Assembly (NCBI RefSeq): GCF_900112705.1
Contig: NZ_FOMR01000001.1
Span: 236,945 to 300,944 of the forward strand
DNA: 64,000 nt
Source: Lentibacillus persicus
GTDB lineage: Bacteria; Bacillota; Bacilli; Bacillales; Amphibacillaceae
Direction: 5' to 3'
Position numbers and translations under genes: made by a program. How positions within the stretch are numbered: position 1 is the stretch's first letter; each line of letters opens with the position of its first letter. The notes below the pieces were generated by a model. It worked only from the letters and a program-made list of their open reading frames with translations. It was not told the origin of the DNA and searched no databases. Below are positions 8,678-16,404 of this stretch, one piece after another.

Positions 8678-8829
8678 CTATCCCGTGTCGCCCTGGTGGT
8701 GTCATTTTATTTCCCTTTAGGCTGTTGGGTTCGCAGGGCGTTAAATCGCGTGCTGCATGTTGAATTGATTAAAGTTGAACTTTCCTCCCCTTCTGCATGA
8801 TATTATAAACAAAAGGATGGCGAAAGATT

Positions 8830-8937
8830 ATGATTAATCGTAAAGAGTTACATCGATTAGTGGATAAATTACCAGAAGATAAGTTGTCTCGACTAGAGGA
8901 ACTTTTTCACCAATTACTCGGGAACGCTGCAGATTAA
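8830..8937 (+). CDS. Very small helical protein (35 aa)
   Basis: A short frame beginning MINRKELHRLVDKLPEDKLS, behind AAAGGATGG. Amphipathic and mostly helical, it resembles the N-terminal part of small Bacillaceae proteins of the pattern (K/R)ELxxLIDxLPEDxLxxLxxFL, some of which are antitoxins with a DUF2281-like helix. It may be complete or the 5' remnant of a longer gene, since a 15-bp poly-C run lies 20 bp after its stop. Function unknown. Confidence 0.4.
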   Translation: MINRKELHRLVDKLPEDKLSRLEELFHQLLGNAAD

Positions 8938-8956
8938 AAACGGCCAAGGTACCTGT

Positions 8957-8971
8957 CCCCCCCCCCCCCCC
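8957..8971. repeat. Poly-C tract of 15 bases
   Basis: Fifteen consecutive C residues follow GGTACCTGT. Such a run in an AT-rich genome is exceptional and prone to slippage. The prefix GGTACCTGTCCCC resembles a short motif often scattered between genes in Firmicutes. The assembled length may be inaccurate. No gene spans it. Confidence 0.9.
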
Positions 8972-9031
8972 GGGATCTTTGCCTTTCTATTTATGTTGTT
9001 TTAATTTATTTCATACCAAATCAATAATCAA

Positions 9032-9433
9032 TTATTTAATCATTTGCCAGCAATCTTGATTAGTTCTTTTCAGACGATTGGCTGCAATATAATATATGCT
9101 GTGTTCTTTAGCTGAAACTCTTGTTTCTTCTGAGTTTCTGAGTCCGACAGCTAACAAATAGAAATTCTTATTAAAGCTGTTATAGTAATATACAAACCTC
9201 ATATCTGGTTTCTCCTGTATAGCTGGTAATTCTTTTGAGAAAAACTTGTATTCGTGCCACCCTGTTAAATCATACCTGAGTTCCCAGCCTGGACGGTTTG
9301 GATTTTGTTTAGCTTTATAAATTGCAAAAATAAATAACTCATATAAGGTATTAAAAGCAGCTGTCTGTTCAGCAATAGATGGCAAATCGAAATCGATTAC
9401 TTCCTTATGCCAAAATTCACTGCCTATACTCAT
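9032..9433 (-). CDS. Putative toxin of a two-gene TA-like operon
   Basis: A 133-aa protein whose start ATG overlaps the stop of the upstream HTH gene by four bases (ATGA), the usual sign of translational coupling. The C-terminal half includes KPDMRFVYYYNSFNKNFYLL, a beta-strand pattern reminiscent of RelE/ParE-like toxins, followed by RNSEETRVSAKEH. No signal peptide or membrane helix is seen. The toxin call depends mainly on gene order, coupling and partner. It could also be a phage-type accessory protein. Confidence 0.5.
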   Translation of the reverse strand: MSIGSEFWHKEVIDFDLPSIAEQTAAFNTLYELFIFAIYKAKQNPNRPGWELRYDLTGWHEYKFFSKELPAIQEKPDMRFVYYYNSFNKNFYLLAVGLRNSEETRVSAKEHSIYYIAANRLKRTNQDCWQMIK

Positions 9434-9915
9434 TTGTTTTTCCTGAGGTCATGTTTAATATCATCATAACTAATACTGCTGTTATGACTGTGCTCAGGAA
9501 GTGAAACATCACTTTGACTCGAATCGGTATTTGGGATATCTTTCATAGCTTTTTCTCGTCTTTTACTGAACGTAGGATCCACAATATTCATTTCTCTCTC
9601 TGTTTGAAATTGTCCCTTTGGAATTTGGTAGCCCTTTCGCTGTATTTTACCGGGACTCTCATCGACTTTATAATCGATTTTCTCTTCTGCAATCCATTTA
9701 TAGACTGTCTGCTTATTAACATCAAACAGTTCCGCAACATCTTTTACTGAATAATATTCTGGGACGTTATGGTTTCCGGATGAACTGACTAGCGCTACCG
9801 AATTAAGTTCAAATAGGAGCTTTTGAATATAAGGATCTGCCAAATCAACATTTTTTTCAGTTTCCTCAGCAAGTTTAAGAATAATATCATGCGCCACCTT
9901 TGTTTTGTTAACCAT
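9430..9915 (-). CDS. HTH antitoxin-like protein with MerR/excisionase-type domain
   Basis: A 161-aa protein. An N-terminal helical segment is followed by YYSVKDVAELFDVNKQTVYK (about 54-73), a MerR/excisionase-type HTH, and by WIAEEKIDYKV with a recognition wing. The C-terminal tail is polar and probably unstructured, as in antitoxins. The start follows AGGTGAGGGTAA. Its promoter region contains four exact 9-bp direct repeats, likely its own operator. The partner gene overlaps its stop codon. Confidence 0.6.
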   Translation of the reverse strand: MVNKTKVAHDIILKLAEETEKNVDLADPYIQKLLFELNSVALVSSSGNHNVPEYYSVKDVAELFDVNKQTVYKWIAEEKIDYKVDESPGKIQRKGYQIPKGQFQTEREMNIVDPTFSKRREKAMKDIPNTDSSQSDVSLPEHSHNSSISYDDIKHDLRKNK

Positions 9916-9936
9916 TTACCCTCACCTCCACCTTTA

Positions 9937-9984
9937 TTATAGCACACCATTAAACTTATTAAACTTATTAAACTTATTAAACTT
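9937..9984 (-). promoter_or_regulatory. Promoter with four 9-bp direct repeats upstream of the TA-like operon
   Basis: Four exact tandem copies of ATTAAACTT (9949-9957, 9958-9966, 9967-9975, 9976-9984) read as AAGTTTAAT on the operon's strand. A -10 box TATAAT is the complement of 9937-9942, about 20 bases before the ATG. The repeats cover the -35 region, so binding of the encoded HTH protein would block RNA polymerase. The 9-bp period is close to one helical turn, allowing side-by-side binding on one face. The repeats are observed; operator function is inference. Confidence 0.65.
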
Positions 9985-10000
9985 TTTATACTTATTATAA

Positions 10001-10189
10001 AGAAAAATATACATAATACATACAGTTAAGGTATGCTCTGACAGCTGTGCAAATAATCAATCTTATAAAGAGGTTCATGTTGAAAAGGCGGCATACACGT
10101 CGATGAATATAATTGTTGAACAGTTTTATGGGAAATGGCAGTGCACTGGGCTGGAGGACGTTGTTATTTCAGAGTTATTTGATTCATAA
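10001..10189 (+). pseudogene. Open reading remnant of unknown origin
   Basis: A frame of 62 codons with no good start or ribosome site ends at TAA 10187-10189, directly before a terminator. Its residues (SYKEVHVEKAAY, IIVEQFYGKWQC, LEDVVISELFD) look protein-like. I do not recognise the family. It is probably the 3' end of a gene whose 5' part was lost. It could also be chance. The rest of 9985-10227 holds nothing else. Confidence 0.2.
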
Positions 10190-10190
10190 A

Positions 10191-10227
10191 CAAAACACGC
10201 ACCCCAAACGGGTACGTGTTTTGTTTT
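10191..10227. terminator. Bidirectional terminator hairpin
   Basis: AAAACACGCACCC pairs with GGGTACGTGTTTT around an AAC-type loop, with a T-rich run after it on the plus strand and a short run on the minus strand. It lies between the plus-strand remnant and the PfpI fragment on the minus strand and can serve both. Confidence 0.7.
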
Positions 10228-10350
10228 TTACTTATTTTCTAAAGCATTGACAAGCGTGTCGCCCATCAGCTCGGAGGAAAATGGATCACGGCTCGTTACA
10301 ATTTGGACATCAACCCATACGGCGTGCGCTTTACCATTAACTTTCCTTTA
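10228..10350 (-). pseudogene. C-terminal fragment of a DJ-1/PfpI-family protein
   Basis: The last 39 codons of a DJ-1/PfpI (Hsp31-like) protein remain, including VWVDVQIVTSRDPFSSELMG and the end TLVNALENK. The pattern (V)TSRDPFSSELMG matches the conserved end of this family. An in-frame TAA and the IclR gene's stop lie immediately upstream, so the N-terminal three quarters are gone. The terminator after its stop is probably its original one. The abrupt truncation next to the phenol island suggests a recombination or insertion junction. Confidence 0.65.
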
Positions 10351-10353
10351 TAA

Positions 10354-11121
10354 TTACCTCTCTCGGTAGCCCAGGTTATTGGAAATACTGGCACCTGTAA
10401 GCATCAATTCTTTTTTCAAAACTTCAATTTTATGACTGGAAAGCTGGTTTTTTGATCCAACAATATTAACAGCTGCTACAACCCGTCCGGTGTGGTCTTT
10501 TACCGGAGCTGAAATTGAATTCACACCTTGTCGAAACTCTTCGTGGCTTATTGAATATCCTTGCTTATAGATTCGATCCAATTCCGCTCGAAAAAGTGAT
10601 GGGTCTGTAATAGTGGAAGAAGTAAATTGAGTGAGTCCTCTTTCAATAAGAATTTCTTGAAAAGAGGGATCGCTGTGGGCCAGCAGAAGCTTTCCTGAAC
10701 TTGTGCAATGAGAGTAATTGTGGTGACCTGTGTAGGAAGGCAAGTTAATGGAATGCTGCCCTTCAACTTTGCATATATAGACTACTTCCAGATTTTCAAG
10801 AATAGCAAGGTGTGACGTTAACTGACTTCTTTTTGCAAGGTTTTCAATTGCCGGAAGCGATTCGGTATGGAGTTCCATATTTGCTAGTATAATAGAACTT
10901 AATTCCAATGAAGAGACACCTAATTCATATTTACGTGTTTCTTCATTTTTTTTAATAAAGCCTTCAGAAGCAAGGGTGATTAAAATTCTTTGGACACTGC
11001 TTTTGCTAATGTTTAATTCAGCAGCTAGTTCTCGGACACCTTTTTGCGGCTCTTCCATTCTAAAGGACCGCAAGACTTTTAGAGAATTTTTAACGGAGGA
11101 AAGTAGATTTGGATTTTGCAC
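10354..11121 (-). CDS. IclR-family transcriptional regulator
   Basis: About 255 aa from GTG 11121, preceded by AAGGAAG at 9 bases. Residues 10-70 form the IclR winged HTH (GVRELAAELNISKSSVQRIL). The effector domain has the family pattern SHLAILENLEVVYICKVEG and, later, GVNSISAPVKDHTGRVVAAV. IclR proteins commonly control aromatic catabolism. It is transcribed away from the PucR-type sensor and the phenol operon. It may repress or activate the operon, and the GACAC/GTGTC dyad at 13312 is a possible site; this is inference. Confidence 0.88.
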   Translation of the reverse strand: MQNPNLLSSVKNSLKVLRSFRMEEPQKGVRELAAELNISKSSVQRILITLASEGFIKKNEETRKYELGVSSLELSSIILANMELHTESLPAIENLAKRSQLTSHLAILENLEVVYICKVEGQHSINLPSYTGHHNYSHCTSSGKLLLAHSDPSFQEILIERGLTQFTSSTITDPSLFRAELDRIYKQGYSISHEEFRQGVNSISAPVKDHTGRVVAAVNIVGSKNQLSSHKIEVLKKELMLTGASISNNLGYRER

Positions 11122-11341
11122 TTCTTTCAACTTCCTTCAAATGGTTTTTATACTGTCTATTATAGAGGGACAATACTCTTTTGTAAAAACACTTTTTGTT
11201 ATATTCTTAACAAATGGAATAATCAAGCAGAGTGGGCGGTGACTGAATGTACAAAAGTTGAACGACTTGATATCAGCAAGCCGTTTATGTCATAGGGTGA
11301 GAAACTATTATTTTTCTATTATTTTGAGGGAGTTGAGTGTA

Positions 11342-13222
11342 TTGGAATCGAACAAAAATCAACTTCAGGAAAAAGTTATATATAATGAGGACGGGTTTGT
11401 TTATTACGGAGATAATAGATCAGTTATCATTCCAACTTCGTCACTTGGTTTTTTAAAAAGAGATTTATATCGCAATATTGGTCAAAAGCGGGCAAATGGG
11501 TTCTTTGTGCGTTACGGCTCGGATCTCGGTCGAAAAGATGCCAGAAAAGTATTGAAGAAGTTTAACCATGAATCGATCGAAACGATTATGAATAAAGGGC
11601 CGATATATCATCAAGCACAAGGTCATGTTACCTCTGTGCTTCAAAAAATGATTGTCGAAGAAAAACACGATAAAATTTCAACTTATATTGAAGGAATTTG
11701 GAAGGGTTCATTTGAGGCAGAAGAGCATATTAAGCATTTAGGTAAATCAAACGAGCCTGTGTGCTATATGAATGTTGGCTATGGGAATGGCTACCTGTCA
11801 GAGATTTGCAACCAGACTGTTTTATTTAAAGAAATAACATGTATAGGGAAAGGTGACAAGGAGTGCAGATGGGTTGGCAGAACCATGGACTATTGGGATG
11901 ATAATATGGCAGAAGAACTTAAATATTACAGCCAAACATCGATAATGGATGAGTTGGAAATAACTTATGAGAAGTTATTAGAGGAACGCAATCGGCTTAA
12001 AAATGTGTCTGTTATATATAACAAACTAACGGAAGAAATATTGAAGGGAAAAGACCTTCAATCGCTTATGGACATTGTTTATAATTTGACTGGAACAACA
12101 ATTTTAATTGAAGATGCTGAACTTTATCCGATAGCATCAGGTGGGATATCTGCCAGTAATTTAACGGAACTGAATAATACATTTAAAGCATATGTTCATT
12201 CAGTAATTGGTAATCGTCCCATTTATCAAACACAGTCGATTAGTTTTACTGACTATACTCGGCTGGTGACCCCCATATTTTTGCAAGATAAAATAATAGG
12301 GTATTGTTCCTTTTTCTATGTTGACCCTGAAAATGAAAGTTCTTCCAATCTCCAAGTAACGATTGAGAGAATTTCTTCCATATGTGCTCTGTATTTACTG
12401 AATAAAAAAACAGAAGAAGAAGCGGAGACAAGAGCGAAAGGACGCTTTCTGGAGCAGATTTTAAACGGTGATTATTCGAAGGAAGAAATATTAAGACGCA
12501 GCAACTTAATCGGGGTGGACCTTTTTCAGCCATACTATATCACAGCAGTCAGTATTGGGTCAGCTCATGATGATTACAAAAAAGAACTGACATTTTTGGA
12601 GGATGTGATTACGCAAACTTCAGGTTTTTTCAAGAAAGAAAGAATTAAAGCGTTGGCAGGCCAGCAATCCAATTACATGATTTTATTAATTTTGGAAAAT
12701 AACAACACAAATGTTGAATCAATTTGTTCAAAATTATTAAATTTCCTTAATGAGAAATATCCATCTGCTCAGTTTCGAGCTGGTATAAGCATGAAATCTA
12801 CTGAAATTAATAATGCTTCAGATGCTTATATGGAAGCAATCACTTCTCTCAGAATGACAAGCAAAGGTAAAATCCTAGTTTCTTTCGATTCGTTAGGAAT
12901 ACTCGGCACCTTGATTAATACAAAAAACCAGCAAGAAGTTGAAAAGATTGCAACACAGACACTTCAGCCAATTTTTAAAAATTGTGATGAGGATAAAAAA
13001 GTGGAAATGCTAAAAACTTTATATGTTTATCTTCTTAACGGAGGGAACCTTGAATTGACGGCCAATGATTTAGCGCTTTCCTTAAGCGGAATAAGATATC
13101 GGTTAACGAAAATTGAAGAACTGCTCGGTCAAGACTTGCGGAATACTGAAGTAAGTTACAAATTATTGCTTGCGATACAAGCGTTGTTGTCAATTGGGAA
13201 ATTAGGCTTTGATGATTTATAA
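11342..13222 (+). CDS. Phenol-sensing XylR_N/V4R regulator fused to PucR-type output domain
   Basis: About 626 aa. The frame opens at TTG 11258, but TTG 11342 follows GAGGGAG and starts where homology to XylR_N begins. Residues about 10-110 are XylR_N. Residues 120-180 are a V4R domain whose Cys141, Glu164, Cys167 and Cys175 keep the spacing of the zinc site of the phenol sensors DmpR and MopR. Trp120 is 21 residues before Cys141, as is Trp134 in MopR. A coiled coil (about 190-235) leads to a PucR-like region and a C-terminal HTH_30 (LTANDLALSLSGIRYRLTKI). The AAA+ sigma-54 domain of DmpR is absent. It is probably the phenol-responsive activator of the operon starting at 13388. Confidence 0.85.
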   Translation: MESNKNQLQEKVIYNEDGFVYYGDNRSVIIPTSSLGFLKRDLYRNIGQKRANGFFVRYGSDLGRKDARKVLKKFNHESIETIMNKGPIYHQAQGHVTSVLQKMIVEEKHDKISTYIEGIWKGSFEAEEHIKHLGKSNEPVCYMNVGYGNGYLSEICNQTVLFKEITCIGKGDKECRWVGRTMDYWDDNMAEELKYYSQTSIMDELEITYEKLLEERNRLKNVSVIYNKLTEEILKGKDLQSLMDIVYNLTGTTILIEDAELYPIASGGISASNLTELNNTFKAYVHSVIGNRPIYQTQSISFTDYTRLVTPIFLQDKIIGYCSFFYVDPENESSSNLQVTIERISSICALYLLNKKTEEEAETRAKGRFLEQILNGDYSKEEILRRSNLIGVDLFQPYYITAVSIGSAHDDYKKELTFLEDVITQTSGFFKKERIKALAGQQSNYMILLILENNNTNVESICSKLLNFLNEKYPSAQFRAGISMKSTEINNASDAYMEAITSLRMTSKGKILVSFDSLGILGTLINTKNQQEVEKIATQTLQPIFKNCDEDKKVEMLKTLYVYLLNGGNLELTANDLALSLSGIRYRLTKIEELLGQDLRNTEVSYKLLLAIQALLSIGKLGFDDL

Positions 13223-13311
13223 AGTTAGCTCATTCATTCATCTATGGAAATCACGTTTATTAAATTGATGATTCAAACTAGCATGTTATGTTTGTTTTTT
13301 AATTATATTCA

Positions 13312-13354
13312 GACACTTTGTGTCGTTGTTTATGAAAACGCTTTAAAATAGAAT
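13312..13354 (+). promoter_or_regulatory. Phenol operon promoter with dyad and internal cre box
   Basis: A sigma-A promoter, TTGTTT (13326-13331), 17-bp spacer, TAGAAT (13349-13354), precedes pheA1. TGAAAACGCTTTAA (13333-13346) inside the spacer matches the CcpA cre consensus TGWAANCGNTNWCA at every fixed position except one. CcpA bound there would cover the promoter. Immediately upstream, GACACTTTGTGTC (13312-13324) is a perfect 5-3-5 dyad ending one base before the -35 box, a good place for an activator or for IclR. Sequence matches are direct; binding is inferred. Confidence 0.75.
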
Positions 13355-13387
13355 GAAATTAATCAAACATGCATTGGAGGATGAATG

Positions 13388-14899
13388 ATGTTAACAGGAA
13401 AAGAATTTTTAGAGAGTTTAAACGATGGTCGAGAGGTTTATTTATATGGAGAAAAAGTAGAAGATGTCACCGAGCACCCGGCATTTCGTAACTCAGCACG
13501 TTCGTATGCACGGATGTATGATAGTCTTCATGATCCGGAGTTAAGTAAAAAATTAGTCACTGAAAATGAATATGGCGATAAGACACATCGATTTTTTAAA
13601 ACGCCTAAAAGCCCAGACGATTTATTTAAAACAAGAGATGCTATTGCGGAATGGTCTAAGTTAAACTATGGATTTATGGGGCGGACACCTGATTATAAGG
13701 CTTCTTTCATTGGTCACTTACAAGGTTATGCCGATTTCTTTGAGGGTTTTGAAGATAATGCAAAAGAATGGTACCGAAAAGTATCAAAGGATGTTTCTTT
13801 TGTAAACCATACAGTTATTAATCCCCAAGTAGATCGTTCGAAACCACTTCATGAAAATAAGGACGTATTTGTGCGTGCAGTCGGCGAAAGAGATGATGGC
13901 ATAATTGTAAGCGGTGCCAAAATGGTGGGAACATCGGCACCATTAACTCATTATAACTTTGTTGCGAACTACGGACCAAAAGATTTAGGAGACGGCGATC
14001 AAAGTCACGCACTTATTTTCATGGTACCTATGAATGCGCCGGGCATGAAGATTATCAGCCGGCCATCATATGAATTAAAAGCTGCAACTACCGGTACGCC
14101 ATTTGATTATCCACTTTCAAGTCGTTTTGATGAAAATGATGCAGTGATTGTATTGGATAATGTCTTTATCCCGTGGGAAGATGTTTTAGCTTATAAAAAC
14201 GTGGAGGTATCAAATAATTTTGTCCCAGGTACGAATTTTGTCAATAGATTTTCTTTCCACGGGGGAACAAGATTGGCAGTAAAACTCGATTTCATGGCCG
14301 GGTTGCTGCTTAAAGCTACAGAAGGCGCTGGTACAAAGCAGTTTAGAGGTGTCCAGGTTAATGTCGGGGAAGTATTGGCTTTACGTAATATGATGTGGAG
14401 TCTAACAACAGCTATGGCGAGTGAACCTGATAAGGGAATGAACGGTTTGGCTGTACCAAATAGCTTTGCGTCCCATGCCTATCGTGTACTGGCACCAGAT
14501 ACGTGGGTAAGAGTGAAAAATATCTTTGAGCAGGTAGTGGCTGGTGGTTTGATACAGCTGCCATCGAGTTCTAAAGATTTTCTGAATGAAGATTTACGGC
14601 CGCATATTGATAAGTATTATCGTGGCACCGGTATTTCCGCCGAAGAACGTGTGAAGCTGTTGAAAATGATTTGGGATGCCATTGGTACTGAATTTGGCGG
14701 ACGTCACGAGCTTTATGAAGTGAACTATGCTGGTAATACGGAAAATATTCGAATTGAAACATTAAAACATGCAGAATTTTCAGGAGCGGCGGATGCTTAT
14801 AAAGGCTTTGCAGAATCAGCAATGAGTGACTATGACTTACACGGTTGGACTAATGATACTTGGGTAAATCCATCTGAAATTAACTTGGTTAAACAATAA
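13388..14899 (+). CDS. pheA1: Phenol 2-hydroxylase, oxygenase component (PheA1/HpaB family)
   Basis: About 503 aa, matching the size of two-component FADH2-dependent monooxygenases of the HpaB/PheA1 group in thermophilic Bacillaceae. Start is chosen at ATG 13388, seven bases after GGAGG; ATG 13385 is also in frame. Recognisable family segments include FMGRTPDYKASF, SAPLTHYNFVANYG and VFIPWEDVLAY. It uses reduced FAD supplied by the next gene product to hydroxylate phenol to catechol. A 4-hydroxyphenylacetate substrate is possible for this family, but catechol 2,3-dioxygenase and catechol-branch genes follow, with no homoprotocatechuate enzymes. The name pheA1 refers to phenol hydroxylase, not prephenate dehydratase. 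Confidence 0.87.
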   Translation: MLTGKEFLESLNDGREVYLYGEKVEDVTEHPAFRNSARSYARMYDSLHDPELSKKLVTENEYGDKTHRFFKTPKSPDDLFKTRDAIAEWSKLNYGFMGRTPDYKASFIGHLQGYADFFEGFEDNAKEWYRKVSKDVSFVNHTVINPQVDRSKPLHENKDVFVRAVGERDDGIIVSGAKMVGTSAPLTHYNFVANYGPKDLGDGDQSHALIFMVPMNAPGMKIISRPSYELKAATTGTPFDYPLSSRFDENDAVIVLDNVFIPWEDVLAYKNVEVSNNFVPGTNFVNRFSFHGGTRLAVKLDFMAGLLLKATEGAGTKQFRGVQVNVGEVLALRNMMWSLTTAMASEPDKGMNGLAVPNSFASHAYRVLAPDTWVRVKNIFEQVVAGGLIQLPSSSKDFLNEDLRPHIDKYYRGTGISAEERVKLLKMIWDAIGTEFGGRHELYEVNYAGNTENIRIETLKHAEFSGAADAYKGFAESAMSDYDLHGWTNDTWVNPSEINLVKQ

Positions 14900-14927
14900 A
14901 TTCAAAAATTATAAGGAGGAATTTATC

Positions 14928-15410
14928 ATGGATAATCGTCAATTTCGTAATGCGATGGGGAAATTTGCGACAGGGGTTAATGTGATTGCAACTGAAGTTA
15001 ATGGTGAGGTACACGGGATGACCGCGAATGCATTTATGTCCGTGTCAATGGATCCGAAGCTGGTGATTATTTCGGTGAAAGAAGATGCCCAGATGCTGGA
15101 TAGAATCAAGGAAAGTCAAACGTTTGCAATCAGTGTTTTGTCTGAAGAGCAGCAAAAAATGTCGATGACGTTTGCCGGACAAATCGATAACGACGAACCG
15201 GTTGAATTTGAATACCTTGACGGGAAACCGGTCTTGCCGAATTCACTGGCACAGATTTCTTGCGACGTTTCAAGTGAATACGTGGAAGGTGATCATACGT
15301 TGTTTGTCGGTAAGGTGACCGATATTCAATTGGAAGACGGGCAACCATTAATCTTTAACTGCGGACGTTATCATTCACTGGAGAATGAAAAAGCCAACTC
15401 AGCTTCATGA
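14928..15410 (+). CDS. pheA2: NADH:flavin reductase component (PheA2/HpaC family)
   Basis: A 160-aa flavin reductase, very close in length to the 161-aa PheA2 of Geobacillus/Parageobacillus. It has the family pattern FATGVNVIATEVNGEVHGMT near the N-terminus and VGKVTDIQLEDGQPLIF, then CGRYHSL near the end. It reduces FAD with NADH and passes it to PheA1. The start follows AAGGAGGAATTTATC. It lies 28 bp after pheA1. This gene and the next are richer in G+C than the rest of the operon. Confidence 0.88.
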   Translation: MDNRQFRNAMGKFATGVNVIATEVNGEVHGMTANAFMSVSMDPKLVIISVKEDAQMLDRIKESQTFAISVLSEEQQKMSMTFAGQIDNDEPVEFEYLDGKPVLPNSLAQISCDVSSEYVEGDHTLFVGKVTDIQLEDGQPLIFNCGRYHSLENEKANSAS

Positions 15411-15440
15411 TTAAAGCATGACAAAGGAGCAGTTATCATT

Positions 15441-16265
15441 ATGGAAACCATATATCTGAACGCCGCAAATCTTGACTATTGGAAAAAGAAATCAACTTCA
15501 AATGTAATGGCGCTCGGCTTTTTTGACGGCATTCACAAGGGTCACCAAAAGGTGATCCGGACTGCCGTTAACAAGGCGAAAGAACGCGGTGTCGCGGTGA
15601 CGGTGATGAGCTTCTTCCCGCACCCGAAAACCGTTTTGTCGAAAGGCAATGAGACGTTTGATTATATCATGCCGCTGACCGAAAAAGGGAAGGTCTTGGA
15701 ACAGCTGGGTGTTGATACCTTTTATATTGTTGAGTTTGACAAATCGTTTGCATCGCTTTCGCCGGAAGCGTATGTGTCGAATTACTTGGTTGACTTTGGT
15801 GTCGAACACGCTGTTGCCGGCTATGATTTCTCTTACGGCAAGTTTGGGGCCGGCCATGTGGGACGGATGGAAGACGACTCCGGCGGCAAATTGGGTGTGA
15901 CAAAAGTCGATAAAGTTTCGTATCAAGGCCAAAAAATCAGTTCCACATGGATCCGCCAGCTGCTTTCAACCGGCGACATGAAAACGCTGCCGCATGTTTT
16001 GGGACGTTCTTATGAATTGGCATGTAAGCTGAATGGTGATTTACTTGATCCCTTGGCCTACTATACAGTACCGGCATCTGGTTGTTATTCGGTAACTATT
16101 GATAATGGAATTGAACAAGAGCTTGTTAAAGTCGTTATACCTGAAAACCATCATACAATTAAACTATTGGATCGGCATAAATTGAACTATATGTGGGAAG
16201 GAAACGTCTCAATAATATGGCATCATCGGGTTCCTGATGAGACAGCTATGTCTTATTCCTACTAA
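15441..16265 (+). CDS. FAD-synthetase-like protein (RibF family) with degenerate kinase half
   Basis: A 274-aa RibF relative. The N-terminal nucleotidyltransferase keeps LGFFDGIHKGHQ (about 26-37), FFPHPKTVL, and the SSTWIRQLLSTG segment, where most RibF have SSTRIR. The C-terminal half should be riboflavin kinase, but its GxPTAN motif is missing and the sequence is barely recognisable. Base composition also drops sharply after about 16,020. It therefore looks able to adenylylate FMN to FAD but not to phosphorylate riboflavin. Its place between the flavin enzymes and the ring-cleavage dioxygenase suggests dedicated FAD supply to PheA1/PheA2. Confidence 0.78.
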   Translation: METIYLNAANLDYWKKKSTSNVMALGFFDGIHKGHQKVIRTAVNKAKERGVAVTVMSFFPHPKTVLSKGNETFDYIMPLTEKGKVLEQLGVDTFYIVEFDKSFASLSPEAYVSNYLVDFGVEHAVAGYDFSYGKFGAGHVGRMEDDSGGKLGVTKVDKVSYQGQKISSTWIRQLLSTGDMKTLPHVLGRSYELACKLNGDLLDPLAYYTVPASGCYSVTIDNGIEQELVKVVIPENHHTIKLLDRHKLNYMWEGNVSIIWHHRVPDETAMSYSY

Positions 16266-16404
16266 AAGTACATTCGAAATAGCGTTAACAAGTTTAGGAT
16301 TTCAAGACTTGGCAACGTAATAGAATCGCTGCAATAGAGTGAAAAAAAATATGAAGTAAAAAAAGCATTTTAAAAAACGATGATTTATTGGGGGAGGATT
16401 TACA

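Noticed and set aside
13388-15410. 4-hydroxyphenylacetate 3-monooxygenase (HpaBC)
   Set aside because: The family fits, but no homoprotocatechuate-pathway genes follow; the downstream set is for catechol, and lengths match PheA1/PheA2.
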